Positions 7,773 through 16,546 of a stretch of 64,000 bases of DNA are shown piece by piece; positions within the stretch are counted from its first letter, which is position 1, and the number at the start of each line of letters is the position of its first letter. This DNA comes from Eubacterium sp. MSJ-21. Lineage in GTDB: Bacteria; Bacillota; Clostridia; Lachnospirales; Lachnospiraceae. Where the stretch lies: contig NZ_JAHLPZ010000001.1 of NCBI RefSeq assembly GCF_018918185.1, positions 558,001 through 622,000 on the forward strand. Direction: 5' to 3'. The translations under genes were made by a program, and so were the position numbers. The notes below the pieces were generated by a model that was given only the letters and a program-made list of their open reading frames with translations, did not search any database and had not been told where the DNA came from.

Positions 7773-8647
7773 TCATTTGGTATATCATGAAATCTGCCAG
7801 CGAGTTCTTCGGTTTTGACGATATTGATAAACGCATGTGAATCAATCGAACGAATCAGAGGAATGAGCTGGCGTTTTGCTTCTGTATTGATGACAGAGTA
7901 GATCAAAGTTTTCTCTTTTTCTTCATAACAGCCGATGCCCTGAAACAACGTCGCGTCGTGGTTGGTTGTTTCCCGTATTGCTTTATAGATCTGTTCGGAG
8001 TAATCCGAGATGATAAATAATGTTTCCTTTTTGTATCGTTTATAAAGAATCTGAATTGCCTGTGTGCTGCAGAACTGGAAAATGATTGAATAAAGCGCAA
8101 TCGACCAACCGAAGAGGTAACCGGCCAGAATCAGCAGCATGACATTTCCGAACAATATATAGTTCCACGCATCAATTCCTTTGCGCTGGGACAGATAGAT
8201 GCTGATAAAGTCTGTACCGCCGGTTGTCGTGCCGACATTTAGACACAGACTGATGGCGAATCCGTTGATCAGACCGCCGAATACACTGTTCAGCATGGCA
8301 TCCTGCGTAAATACATAGGCAGGGAGTACATCGACAAAAATACTCGATAGAATGATCGTGAGAATCGAGTAGAGTGTGAATTTCCGCCCGATGAATTTGA
8401 ATCCGATGTAGATCGGGAAGAGATTCAGGATGACATTAAACAATGTATATGGAACGTGAATGTGCAGGAATTTCTGGAAGATTTCCTGCAGAAGCAGAGA
8501 TAAACCGGAGAAACCGCCCGGAAATAATCCCGCTGGACGTGCGAAACAGCACAGATTCCATGCGAAGATGATGGACGCGAGGATAACGATGAAGATCCGG
8601 AATACCTGATAGAATTTCGGGTGTTTGTATTCAATGGATTGGAACAT
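7769..8647 (-). CDS. YitT-family (DUF161/DUF2179) membrane protein
   Basis: 292 residues. Five or six N-terminal membrane helices with family signatures CFARPAGLFPGGFSGLS and LCLNVGTTTGGTDFISIYLSQ, then a soluble C-terminal DUF2179 domain (about 205-285: LFIISDYSEQIYKAI, DATLFQGIGCYE, LIYSVINTEAKRQLIPLI). The family is widespread in Firmicutes and its transport substrate is unknown. It is divergent from rlmD and convergent with coaBC. The start follows GGAGGGT on the minus strand (8653-8659). Confidence 0.9.
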   Translation of the reverse strand: MFQSIEYKHPKFYQVFRIFIVILASIIFAWNLCCFARPAGLFPGGFSGLSLLLQEIFQKFLHIHVPYTLFNVILNLFPIYIGFKFIGRKFTLYSILTIILSSIFVDVLPAYVFTQDAMLNSVFGGLINGFAISLCLNVGTTTGGTDFISIYLSQRKGIDAWNYILFGNVMLLILAGYLFGWSIALYSIIFQFCSTQAIQILYKRYKKETLFIISDYSEQIYKAIRETTNHDATLFQGIGCYEEKEKTLIYSVINTEAKRQLIPLIRSIDSHAFINIVKTEELAGRFHDIPND

Positions 8648-8702
8648 GGCGAACCCTCCTTTGCGGTGTGTGGAATTTGTTGCTTTCTTTCAAATTATAA
8701 AT

Positions 8703-8714
8703 ATAGTATACTAT
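8703..8714. promoter_or_regulatory. Palindrome in the divergent yitT/rlmD promoter region
   Basis: ATAGTATACTAT is a perfect 12-bp palindrome in the AT-rich gap between two divergent genes, embedding TATACT-like -10 hexamers on both strands. It could be a shared promoter core or an operator. Confidence 0.4.
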
Positions 8715-8761
8715 GATTAGTTGAATTTATAAATATGAATTGGATAAAAAGAGGAACGAAA

Positions 8762-10144
8762 GTGAAGAAAAACGATAGCATAGAATTAGTGATAGAGGAT
8801 ATGGGAACGGACGGCGAAGGAATCGGACATGTAGCGACTGAGGACGGCAGAAGCATCGCAGTATTTGTGAAGGATGCCGTGATGGGCGATACGATCCGTG
8901 CCGCAATCACGAAGGTCAAAAAGCAGTATGTGTATGCGCGGTTGGTGGAGGTAATTAAACCGTCACCATATCGTGTAGAACCGAAATGCCCGGTGGCAAG
9001 ACCGTGTGGTGGCTGTACCTTGCAGCATGTAAGCTACGAAAAGCAGCTCGATTATAAATGGAACAAAGTGAAAAACTGCCTTTCCCGCATCGGTGGAATC
9101 GAACATCCGGAGAAACTGATGGAGCCGATTATCGGGATGGAGCATCCGTGGAATTACCGGAACAAAGCGCAGTTCCCGGTGGGACGGGACAAGGGTGGAA
9201 AGGTCGTAACAGGATTTTATGCAGGAAGAACCCATACGATCATCGACACGCCGCATTGCGATATTCAGGCGGAGGGCAATGATACAATTATTAAATGTGT
9301 GCGGGATTTCCTGCAGGAATATAATATTTCAACTTATGATGAGGAGACGCATACTGGTCTGATGCGCCATATCTTAACAAGGGTAGGATTTACAACCGGT
9401 GAGATCATGGTGTGCCTGATCATCAATGGCACGAAGCTGCCACATGCGGATGTGCTGGTAGAGCGGCTACGCCAGATCGATGGAATGACGAGCATCAGCA
9501 TCAATATCAATCAGGAAAAGACGAACCGGATTCTGGGAGATACATGCAGGACCTTATGGGGACAGGATTATATTACGGATTATATCGGTGATGTGAAATA
9601 TCAGATATCACCATTGTCGTTCTATCAGGTAAACCCGGTGCAGACAAAGAAACTGTATGACAAGGCATTGGAATATGCCAATCTGCAGGGCGGGGAAACG
9701 GTCTGGGATCTGTACTGTGGTATCGGAACTATCTCACTGTTCTTGAGCAAAAAGGCAGCGAAGGTGTATGGCGTGGAAATCGTCCCACAGGCAATCGCCG
9801 ATGCGAAGGTAAATGCGCAGATCAACGGCATCAAAAATGTGCAGTTCTTCGTTGGCAAGGCAGAAGAAGTGCTTCCCGCTGAATACAAGGAACATGGCGT
9901 ATATGCGGATGTGATCGTCGTCGATCCACCACGCAAGGGCTGTGATGAGACGTTATTACAGACAATCGCAGATATGCAGCCAAAGCGGATGGTCTACGTG
10001 AGCTGTGATCCAGCCACGCTTGCCAGAGATGTGAAGCTCATGGGAGAGCTTGGGTATCAGGTCGAGAAGGTTGCGGTCGTGGATCAATTTTGCCAAGGGG
10101 GGCATGTTGAGAGTGTCGTGTTGATGTCAAAAGTCGAGAAGTAG
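8762..10144 (+). CDS. rlmD: 23S rRNA (uracil-1939-C5)-methyltransferase RlmD/RumA family
   Basis: 460 residues from GTG 8762, chosen because AGAGGAA (8750-8756) precedes it; the ATG at 8735 has no ribosome site. An N-terminal TRAM domain (DSIELVIEDMGTDGEGIG) is followed by iron-sulfur cysteines in CPVARPCGGC. The C-terminal SAM-binding Rossmann domain has VWDLYCGIGTISLFLS, the VDPPRKGCD motif and the catalytic Cys in YVSCDPATLARD. It makes 5-methyluridine in 23S rRNA; some Firmicute members act on other sites or on tRNA, so the target base is less certain than the reaction. Confidence 0.9.
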   Translation: MKKNDSIELVIEDMGTDGEGIGHVATEDGRSIAVFVKDAVMGDTIRAAITKVKKQYVYARLVEVIKPSPYRVEPKCPVARPCGGCTLQHVSYEKQLDYKWNKVKNCLSRIGGIEHPEKLMEPIIGMEHPWNYRNKAQFPVGRDKGGKVVTGFYAGRTHTIIDTPHCDIQAEGNDTIIKCVRDFLQEYNISTYDEETHTGLMRHILTRVGFTTGEIMVCLIINGTKLPHADVLVERLRQIDGMTSISININQEKTNRILGDTCRTLWGQDYITDYIGDVKYQISPLSFYQVNPVQTKKLYDKALEYANLQGGETVWDLYCGIGTISLFLSKKAAKVYGVEIVPQAIADAKVNAQINGIKNVQFFVGKAEEVLPAEYKEHGVYADVIVVDPPRKGCDETLLQTIADMQPKRMVYVSCDPATLARDVKLMGELGYQVEKVAVVDQFCQGGHVESVVLMSKVEK

Positions 10145-10616
10145 ATGTACGAAAAAGGCTTGAAAACAAGGGATTTCCGAGGTGAAGCGGATTTTGGACA
10201 CAGGGTAACACGACCGAAAAATGAGAAGTTTGCTGTTAGAGGAAACATATCTACATGAAAAAATGACGGAGGGTTGAGTTGACAGCTTGCAAAATGGGTA
10301 GGTTGAGTAGACAGGTTGGATATTTGCAGGTCGAGTTGACGGAATGATAATTTGAAGCAAAAAATGGGAGATTTGGCATTTTGTAGCAATATGAGGTGCC
10401 GTTTTTGATAGTTGTGTGGGAGCAAGAACGGGAATATGAAGAAATTTTGCAGATGTATTATTCGCAAAAGATATCGGTGATGGTGAGAGAGTTGAGATGA
10501 TACGCTTTTAGAGGTAAAATAAAAAGAATAGAAAGAGTGTGATAAGTTAGGAAGAATGGAATAAAAGCCATCAAGAAGGTTGCTATTGTTGACTGTAAAA
10601 GAGGGGAGATTTAGAT
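10145..10616. other. Non-coding gap with three 14-bp direct repeats and a promoter
   Basis: No convincing gene; the long minus-strand frame here is low-complexity with no ribosome site. It holds GGTTGAGTTGACAG (10272-10285), GGTTGAGTAGACAG (10301-10314) and GGTCGAGTTGACGG (10329-10342), spaced 29 and 28 bp, then a promoter near 10492. It marks the left edge of an AT-rich accessory block. Confidence 0.6.
10492..10520 (+). promoter_or_regulatory. Sigma-A promoter for the HEPN-RES gene
   Basis: TTGAGA (10492-10497), a 17-bp spacer and TAAAAT (10515-10520), about 97 bp before the start codon. Confidence 0.55.
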
Positions 10617-11882
10617 ATGTCATATTGTTGTGAGGAATGTTTTTCAAACGAAGCGATTAAAAAATTTATTCAGGAGAATAGTAGTATTGTGGGAGAGTGC
10701 GAATATTGTGGTTCGCATAATGTATCACTAATATCACCAAGAACATTAGGGGAGTATATGTGTTCATGTTTAGAAAAAGCATATGAATATATTGATGAAG
10801 GCACCGGGGCTATGTACGATAGTGAAGACGAAATGTATTTAGGACCAGATGGAAAAGAGGCAACAGTATATTCAGTTAGAGAAATATTGATGGAAGAGGA
10901 GGTATTTGCAGATATTACAGACAGTGATGCGCTGCTTGATGAATTATTTTTAGGGTTATTATCATATGAAGAGCAAAAGGATGGGGCTTATAATCCTTTT
11001 TATGATATTGATATAGAATGTTTTGTAGTTAAAGATGATTTATATGGTTTAGAGGCAACGCAAATATATTATAACTGGGAGTTATTTAAGCATACAATTA
11101 AACATTACAATAGATTTTTCGATGTAGATGGTCTTGAAATTCGCAACAAATGCTTGGAAAAAATAAACACATATCTTTATGATTTTATTACGGATATCGA
11201 TATAGGTACGATATTCTATCGTGCGAGAGAGCAGGATGATTCCATTAAGGATATCACTGGAATAGATCCATATAAAGAGATGGGTCCCGCACCATATAAT
11301 AAAGCAAAGACAAATAGAATGAGCCCTGCAGGAATATCATATTTATATGTTGCAGGAGACAAGGACACTGCGTTTGCTGAGTGTCGTCTTAATGGGAAAA
11401 GGGCAGTTGTAGCTGAGTTTAAATTAAAGGATTCGTTACAGATTATTGACTTTTCAAGAAGTTCTTTTTATTGGGCAGGAAGTATTTTTGAAGATGATTA
11501 TAATCATGATGGGCGGTGGATATCTTCATTTTTGAAAAGTTTTGTGAATGAAATCACAATGCCAGTTGACGATAAAGTGGAAGATCACTCTTACGATTAT
11601 GTTGCGACACAAGTAATCGCAGAATATTTGAGAAGCAAACATTATGATGGAATATGTTTTAAAAGTAGTGTTAGTGAAGGAAAAAGTTATGTATTCTTTT
11701 GCGGACCAGATACAGAACATATTCACGATGCGTACCCGTATCCATTTGGTGATCCATATTTATCTGATATGCTTCCTATTTTACAGTCGTTTACAAAATG
11801 CTTTGATTTAAGCTATATTGAGGTGATTGATGTTTTAAATGATGGAAAAGCTGGCAACGTGATAGAAAGGAGAATGTTATAA
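10617..11882 (+). CDS. RES-domain protein with N-terminal HEPN-RES domain (toxin-like)
   Basis: 421 residues. An N-terminal Cys-rich start (CCEEC, CEYCGS) leads a helical region matching the HEPN/RES N-terminal domain (about 1-195). The RES domain (about 197-400) shows F200-Y-R-A-R-E, N-R-M-S-P-A-G-I-S-Y-L-Y and an A-F-A-E-C segment, followed by VATQVIAEYLRSKHYDGICFKSS. RES domains are ADP-ribosyltransferase-fold NAD+-degrading or ADP-ribosylating toxins, normally paired with an Xre/COG5642 antitoxin. None is adjacent here, so the HEPN-RES domain may control activity itself. GAGGGGA (10601-10607) supports the start. Part of the accessory block; a defence role is inference. Confidence 0.82.
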   Translation: MSYCCEECFSNEAIKKFIQENSSIVGECEYCGSHNVSLISPRTLGEYMCSCLEKAYEYIDEGTGAMYDSEDEMYLGPDGKEATVYSVREILMEEEVFADITDSDALLDELFLGLLSYEEQKDGAYNPFYDIDIECFVVKDDLYGLEATQIYYNWELFKHTIKHYNRFFDVDGLEIRNKCLEKINTYLYDFITDIDIGTIFYRAREQDDSIKDITGIDPYKEMGPAPYNKAKTNRMSPAGISYLYVAGDKDTAFAECRLNGKRAVVAEFKLKDSLQIIDFSRSSFYWAGSIFEDDYNHDGRWISSFLKSFVNEITMPVDDKVEDHSYDYVATQVIAEYLRSKHYDGICFKSSVSEGKSYVFFCGPDTEHIHDAYPYPFGDPYLSDMLPILQSFTKCFDLSYIEVIDVLNDGKAGNVIERRML

Positions 11883-12331
11883 GAATAATTTATGGTTTGC
11901 TTATGAAATTGAAATGTAACAAAAAAGATGTTCCGATCTAAATATTAAGAATTGAAATAACGGTCAAAATATAGCCTTGTGGATGGAGCGATAACTCTAG
12001 CACTCAAAGTTGTCTTAGTTCTTGGTGGATATCAAAGCGGAAATCTCAGAAAGTCGTTCATGGCGTTTGCGGTAAACGTAAAAACGATAGCATCCATTCA
12101 AAAATTGTACCAATCTGGACACCCAATATGGCTTGCGAGTTAGAGGAGGCAAGAATATATAGATAGTTATTGGCGTACCATCTCACACTGGCTTACCCCA
12201 GGGGATAGATATTTGGGAACCAAGTGATATACATTTTGGCAAAAGGGATACTTTTTCGCAAAAGAGAAAGATATGGTCAAATTTCAGGGAATGGCGAAAG
12301 TAGTTTTGATAAGAGATGAGGGGTATTATAT
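11883..12331. other. Gap without recognisable gene
   Basis: About 450 bp with stops in all frames. A stretch near 12165-12300 reads as a short protein-like frame on the plus strand (HTGLPQGIDIWEPSDIHFG) and may be debris of a lost gene. No RNA structure was recognised. Confidence 0.5.
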
Positions 12332-12742
12332 TTGGAAATAATTATAACACTTTTATCGGGAATATTAGGAGTGAGTTCATCCATTGTTTATGAAGTTGTT
12401 TTTACTATTTTGAAAAGAAAAAGGGAAAGTAAAGAGGATAATATAACATCTCGAATCAAAAACGTGTCAACAATGCTTGAAAGTTCTGTTCAAGAGTTAG
12501 GTTGATTGCAGGCTGAATTAGAAGAAAGAGTTAAGATGGTTGAAAAACTAAAGGAATAAGCAGAACAAGCAGAAACAATTATAAGTTTAACGGAAGAACA
12601 GGTTGAAGTAGTCAGAACCACGTTAAATAGAGAATTGCAAAGAGAGAGTCAGAAAAGTTTTTGGCAAGGAGTTGCAGTGAATTTTATCTTCTTTGTATTA
12701 GGGGCTGTCGTAAGCTACATAGTTTCTAAATATCTTGTTTGA
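12332..12742 (+). pseudogene. Two-TM coiled-coil protein with two in-frame stops
   Basis: A 136-codon frame from TTG 12332 (ribosome site GAGGGG at 12318-12323) to TGA 12740-12742, interrupted by TGA 12503-12505 and TAA 12557-12559. Ignoring these it reads N-terminal membrane helix (EIIITLLSGILGVSSSIVY), a Glu/Lys-rich coiled coil (LQAELEERVKMVEKLKE, LTEEQVEVVRTTLNRELQ) and a C-terminal membrane helix (VAVNFIFFVLGAVVSYIVS). The frame is otherwise well preserved, so the decay is recent. The layout resembles small membrane partners found in defence loci, but I do not recognise the family. Confidence 0.7.
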
Positions 12743-12943
12743 AATATCAAACAGACTTTTTGAAGTCATAACTTATTTTATGGGCTCAAGAGAAAAAGTA
12801 TCTACAACCTAACAGAGGTTATTAAACGTGGCAGATAATACAAAATAAGATAAAGAATGGATTTTGAATAAGTGAACTGAAATGATTACTGATTGTGTGG
12901 ATATTAATAATGCGGAGATATTAGTTTAAGCGGAGGATGGATC

Positions 12944-13537
12944 ATGAGCTTTCTAAAGTTATTACATGGTACGAAAAAAAGGAAAGATTTATTTGATATT
13001 GCCTGTGATTATGATGGCTATGACATTGTTTATGAAGAAGAGACAACTGACATAAATTTGTATAAGTTTTTTAATGAGATTATCACTAATTCAAGATATG
13101 ACATCACAGTTCTGTCTGAGTATCGATTATTAATGGAAAATAATACAGAAGATGCATTTGATGAGTTCTATGATGCATGGGTTGATGCATTAATTGATCG
13201 GGGGTTCCTGTTTCATTTGGATGGTGAGGTGTCCATGGAGCAGTTTACGAAGGGGATTAATCGTATATTATCCGATATTGGATGTGAGAAACAGTTAGAT
13301 TTGACTTTGTTGGTTCGGATGTATCAGGAAGAATTACAAAACTACTGTTTAAATGGGAAGGAAATTCATGAAGAAATCAATTATGATATTTTACAAAGCA
13401 ATGTGATTGCTCGTGAATTGAGGTTGATAGGTTACGAACTAATAAGTTTGTTCAATGGAATTGATAATCACGATAAAGCTGTTATTCCTATTATAAAAAT
13501 AGATGATTTAAAAGGAATTGAATCTATAATTAAGTAA
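12944..13537 (+). CDS. Uncharacterised acidic protein, immunity-like
   Basis: 197 residues, AT-rich, acidic, no signal or membrane segment. It begins MSFLKLLHGTKKRKDLFDIA, a start style I associate with stand-alone immunity-type proteins of gut Firmicutes, and is rich in Asp/Glu/Tyr (YDGYDIVYEEETTD, FDEFYDAWVDAL). GCGGAGGATGG (12931-12941) precedes the start. Neighbours downstream are an ankyrin-type fragment and a DUF6572 protein, two families often found in arrays of orphan immunity genes. No function can be assigned from sequence alone. Confidence 0.65.
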   Translation: MSFLKLLHGTKKRKDLFDIACDYDGYDIVYEEETTDINLYKFFNEIITNSRYDITVLSEYRLLMENNTEDAFDEFYDAWVDALIDRGFLFHLDGEVSMEQFTKGINRILSDIGCEKQLDLTLLVRMYQEELQNYCLNGKEIHEEINYDILQSNVIARELRLIGYELISLFNGIDNHDKAVIPIIKIDDLKGIESIIK

Positions 13538-13592
13538 AAATGATGAAAGCTATTTTGATATAGTTCTGAATTCGGAAAGGAGAATGGGTACT

Positions 13593-13724
13593 ATGGCAAA
13601 GAGAAAGACGCTACCGAAGGATTTTGAGCAATTGGTAGAGGCTGGAAATGAGCAGGAAATCAAAAATGTATTCGAAAAATGCGACATCAATGCATACGGA
13701 GGATACAATAAAGGAAATAGGTGA
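13593..13724 (+). pseudogene. Ankyrin-repeat protein, N-terminal fragment (43 codons)
   Basis: ATG 13593 after GGAAAGGAG (13574-13582) opens MAKRKTLPKDFEQLVEAG, then EIKNVFEKCDINAYGGY, and stops at 13722-13724. The opening matches ankyrin-repeat proteins common in gut Clostridia, where the helix-turn-helix units continue for several hundred residues. Here only the first unit remains, fused by deletion to the region before the next gene. Too short to fold as an ankyrin array, hence called a remnant. Confidence 0.6.
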
Positions 13725-13728
13725 TGAT

Positions 13729-14082
13729 ATGGAGTTAGAGAATAACGATGATAAATTTAATATTGAAAAAAAAGATACCATTGATGGCTTGGCATATGAA
13801 CAGGACACCTCCAGCTTGATACTTCTTCTTACAGACGGAATGGACTGGTCAGATATGAATCGACATTTATTGCTGTTGCAAGATAAACTCAATACCTATA
13901 TCTGGTACATAGATTCAGGACAATATAAAGAAAAGTACCCAAATGTTAAAAGCGTAGAACTGCGTGTTAGTTTTTTGTTTGAGGAACCAGAGATATGCCG
14001 TAAGCTTTTAGAAAGAGCAAAGCAAGTGTTTGTCGATGTATTTGAGAATGTTGAGATGATTGTGGAGCATGGAACAAAATAG
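13729..14082 (+). CDS. DUF6572-like protein
   Basis: 117 residues from ATG 13729, the first start after the preceding fragment's stop (the frame is open further upstream but that overlaps the fragment). The signature DTIDGLAYEQDTSSLILLLTDGMDW, then LLLLQDKLNTYIWYIDSGQY and a C-terminal strand-helix, fits DUF6572, a small family seen in immunity-gene arrays and beside toxins. Function unknown. AT-rich like the rest of this block. No clear promoter of its own, so probably co-transcribed from upstream. Confidence 0.65.
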   Translation: MELENNDDKFNIEKKDTIDGLAYEQDTSSLILLLTDGMDWSDMNRHLLLLQDKLNTYIWYIDSGQYKEKYPNVKSVELRVSFLFEEPEICRKLLERAKQVFVDVFENVEMIVEHGTK

Positions 14083-14192
14083 GTAAACGGTGCTAAATCA
14101 AAAATTCTCTTCTTGTGAAAATGCAAAAATTGTCGGATTTTAATAGTTTCTGCATTTCAGTGCATAAACTTTATTTTTTTATAAGTTTATGC

Positions 14193-14198
14193 TATACT
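14193..14198 (+). promoter_or_regulatory. Extended -10 promoter for the AAA/DUF4143 gene
   Basis: TGC-TATACT (TATACT at 14193-14198) is an extended -10; the -35 (TTTATT, 14170-14175) is weak. An inverted repeat AAACTTTAT/ATAAGTTT (14166-14188) lies directly upstream and may be an operator. Confidence 0.5.
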
Positions 14199-14221
14199 CT
14201 TTTCACAAGGAGGAATGCCAA

Positions 14222-15541
14222 ATGATAGATACTCACGAACTCAAAAAAAGAGATTTATACTTGAATAAGATTATAGCATTTCAAGATACCGAGCCAGTTA
14301 AGGTTGTAACCGGAATTCGTAGATGTGGCAAGTCCAGCCTGCTCAAACTAATGACTTTTCACTTGAAAGAAACCGGAATCACAGAAGACCAGATTCTTGA
14401 AATGAATTTTGAGTCACATAATTTTAAGAACATGACTGGCGATTCTTTCTACGAATACGTCAAGCAACACGTCCAGCCGGATAAAAGAATGTACCTTTTC
14501 TTCGATGAGGTTCAACGGGTTCCTGACTGGGAGGATGCAATCAACTCTTTCCGTGTTGATTTCAATTGCGATATTTACGTCACTGGTTCGAATGCGTATA
14601 TGCTCTCCTCTGAATATGCTACCTATTTATCAGGCAGATGCGTAGAGATAAAGATGCTTCCATTGTCTTTCTCTGAATTTTTAACATTCCATGATTTTGA
14701 AATAAGAGAAACAAAAAGTGCGTTAGGAGGCACACGCAAGCAAGCATTTGATATAACCGGCGAACACTATGAACTCCGAGAGGTTTTCGATGCTTACATG
14801 CGTTTTGGCGGAATGCCGGGAATTGCTGATGTTGGACTGGACCAGGAAAAGGCTCTAGTGCTACTTGAGGGTATCTACTCAACTGTTATTATGAGAGATA
14901 TTCTCGAACGTGAAAATCGCAGAGGTCAAAAGAGAATCACCGACCCTGTGCTTTTGAAAAAGATTGTCATGTTTCTTGCAGATAACATCGGAAGCAGTAT
15001 TTCTGTTTCTTCCATTGGCAACACCTTAGTTAATGAAGGTCTTCTAGAAGATGGAAAGCGAAAAGGAACTCCAAGCGCTCACACCGTTCAGGCCTATGTG
15101 AATGCACTACTGGAAGCATACTTTTTCTATGACATCAAGAGATTTGATATTAAAGGAAAGGAATTCTTACGTACTCTTGGAAAGTATTACATCGTTGATA
15201 TCGGACTTAGAAACTATCTACTTGGATTCAGAGACCGTGATAGCGGACATGCAATAGAAAATGTTGTTTACTTTGAACTGCTGCGTAGAGGCTATGATGT
15301 CTCTATCGGTAAAGTGGATAATTCCGAAGTGGATTTTATCGCAACAAAAGTAGATGACAAACTTTATGTTCAGGTCACGGAATCCATGACCAGCGAAGAT
15401 GTTCGCAAGCGAGAATTAGCACCACTCCAAAAAATCAGCGATAACTACGAAAAAATAGTTCTATCCTTAAATACCGGAATGGATTCTTCCTATGATGGTA
15501 TTAAATCCATCAACTTGATTGATTGGTTGATTTCAGAATAA
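14222..15541 (+). CDS. AAA ATPase with C-terminal DUF4143 nuclease-like domain
   Basis: 439 residues from ATG 14222, chosen for AAGGAGG (14207-14213). Walker A G31-I-R-R-C-G-K37-S-S, Walker B YLFFDEVQ, and sensor TGSNAYML occupy the first half; a winged-helix region follows (LLKKIVMFLADNIGSSISVSSI), then DUF4143 with the PD-(D/E)XK-like motifs ENVVYFELLRRG and S-E-V-D-F-I-A...LYVQV. This large family is stand-alone in many bacteria and its role is unresolved; transferable-element maintenance or defence is often suggested. It has its own promoter and a strong terminator behind it, so it is a monocistronic unit, probably acquired. Confidence 0.92.
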   Translation: MIDTHELKKRDLYLNKIIAFQDTEPVKVVTGIRRCGKSSLLKLMTFHLKETGITEDQILEMNFESHNFKNMTGDSFYEYVKQHVQPDKRMYLFFDEVQRVPDWEDAINSFRVDFNCDIYVTGSNAYMLSSEYATYLSGRCVEIKMLPLSFSEFLTFHDFEIRETKSALGGTRKQAFDITGEHYELREVFDAYMRFGGMPGIADVGLDQEKALVLLEGIYSTVIMRDILERENRRGQKRITDPVLLKKIVMFLADNIGSSISVSSIGNTLVNEGLLEDGKRKGTPSAHTVQAYVNALLEAYFFYDIKRFDIKGKEFLRTLGKYYIVDIGLRNYLLGFRDRDSGHAIENVVYFELLRRGYDVSIGKVDNSEVDFIATKVDDKLYVQVTESMTSEDVRKRELAPLQKISDNYEKIVLSLNTGMDSSYDGIKSINLIDWLISE

Positions 15542-15605
15542 AAAAAGAATTTTTTAAGAAAAGTATCTCTTCGGAGCAATGTCATTACGTTAAGATGACT
15601 ATTTA

Positions 15606-15645
15606 AGATCTCAGTATTAGAAATAATACTGGGGTCTTTTTATTT
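15606..15645 (+). terminator. Rho-independent terminator after the DUF4143 gene
   Basis: AGATCTCAGTATT pairs with AATACTGGGGTCT (two G-U pairs) around a short loop, followed by TTTT. Confidence 0.85.
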
Positions 15646-16015
15646 TGTAATAAATGCAGTAGCCGGAATATGGCAACTTAACTACATGGGAGGATTTTAA
15701 TAAGTTCTAGTTTCCAGGAAGAAGTTTCGACATTTGCGACGCTGCTTCTTTGTGAAAAGTCAGTGTAGACTTGATATTTTTTAATACATGGCATACTAAG
15801 CGGAGGAAAAGGTTGTAATTATTTGCTTGACCATAACATAATCGCTGGGATGGAAAATAGTAGTATAATAAATTGCAGAAAATAGAATTAAGCAAGTTAT
15901 TGTGGTTGATTGAGCACGAATGGCAAAAAATATTAAAAAAAAATTTACAGTGAACTTTTTTTACTTTGTAGTGGTTATATAAGATGTAAGACGTTTTATG
16001 ATTGGAGAAAACGCT
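15646..16015. other. AT-rich gap before the ECF sigma gene
   Basis: No gene supported. The minus strand of 15707-15900 contains a protein-like stretch (SQRLCYGQANNYNLFLRL) that might be debris of a lost gene, but it has no start context. A TATATA-type -10 near 15975 probably drives the sigma gene. Confidence 0.4.
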
Positions 16016-16546
16016 ATGAAAGACAGCAAATTGATTCAAAAAGTACATAGCGGAAATAAAGAGGCAGTCGGTATTATTATTGAACGATATTATTCAGATA
16101 TTTATCGATTTTGTCTATATTTGGTTCAAACAGAGGATGATGCCTACGACATTGCTCAGGAAACTTTTTTGAAATTTATGAAATATGGAACTTCCTATAA
16201 ACATCATAATCTCAAAGGTTATCTCCTGACTATTGCAAGAAATATATGTTTTAATTATTTCCGGGATAAGAAAGAAAAAGTAACAGCCATCGAATGGGAG
16301 GAAATTGATAAAATTCCAAATAATAAAGATATGCTGACCGAAGCGGAGGATGCCGTTTATTTGAGAAATTTATTAAAGGAACTTTCGCAGGATACGAGGG
16401 AAGTTATTATTCTGCGTATTTATGAAGAAATGAAATTTAAAGATATTGCAAAGATTATGGGGTGCAGTGTTTCTACTACAAAGTCAAGATTTCGATTAGG
16501 TGTAAATCAGTTAAAAAAGTTAATGGAGAATGATTATGAGAGATAG
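16016..16546 (+). CDS. ECF-type RNA polymerase sigma factor
   Basis: 176 residues from ATG 16016 (GGAGAA at 16003-16008; ATG 15998 lacks a site). Region 2 (IIIERYYSDIYRFCLYLVQTEDDAYDIAQETFLKFM) and region 4 (LSQDTREVIILRIYEEMKFKDIAKIMGCSVSTTKSRFRLGVNQLKKLM) are typical of group-4 sigma factors. It directs polymerase to a small regulon, usually including its own operon. The next gene overlaps it by 11 bp and encodes a membrane protein, followed by an ABC exporter, as in clostridial ECF/ABC resistance modules. Confidence 0.92.
   Translation: MKDSKLIQKVHSGNKEAVGIIIERYYSDIYRFCLYLVQTEDDAYDIAQETFLKFMKYGTSYKHHNLKGYLLTIARNICFNYFRDKKEKVTAIEWEEIDKIPNNKDMLTEAEDAVYLRNLLKELSQDTREVIILRIYEEMKFKDIAKIMGCSVSTTKSRFRLGVNQLKKLMENDYER

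Noticed and set aside
10084-10647. 187-codon minus-strand frame after rlmD
   Set aside because: Low-complexity Ser/Leu/Phe-rich translation of an AT-rich gap, overlapping two real genes on the other strand; no ribosome site.
15707-16048. 113-codon minus-strand frame before the ECF sigma gene
   Set aside because: Overlaps the sigma gene, has no ribosome site; part of it may be old gene debris but nothing identifiable.
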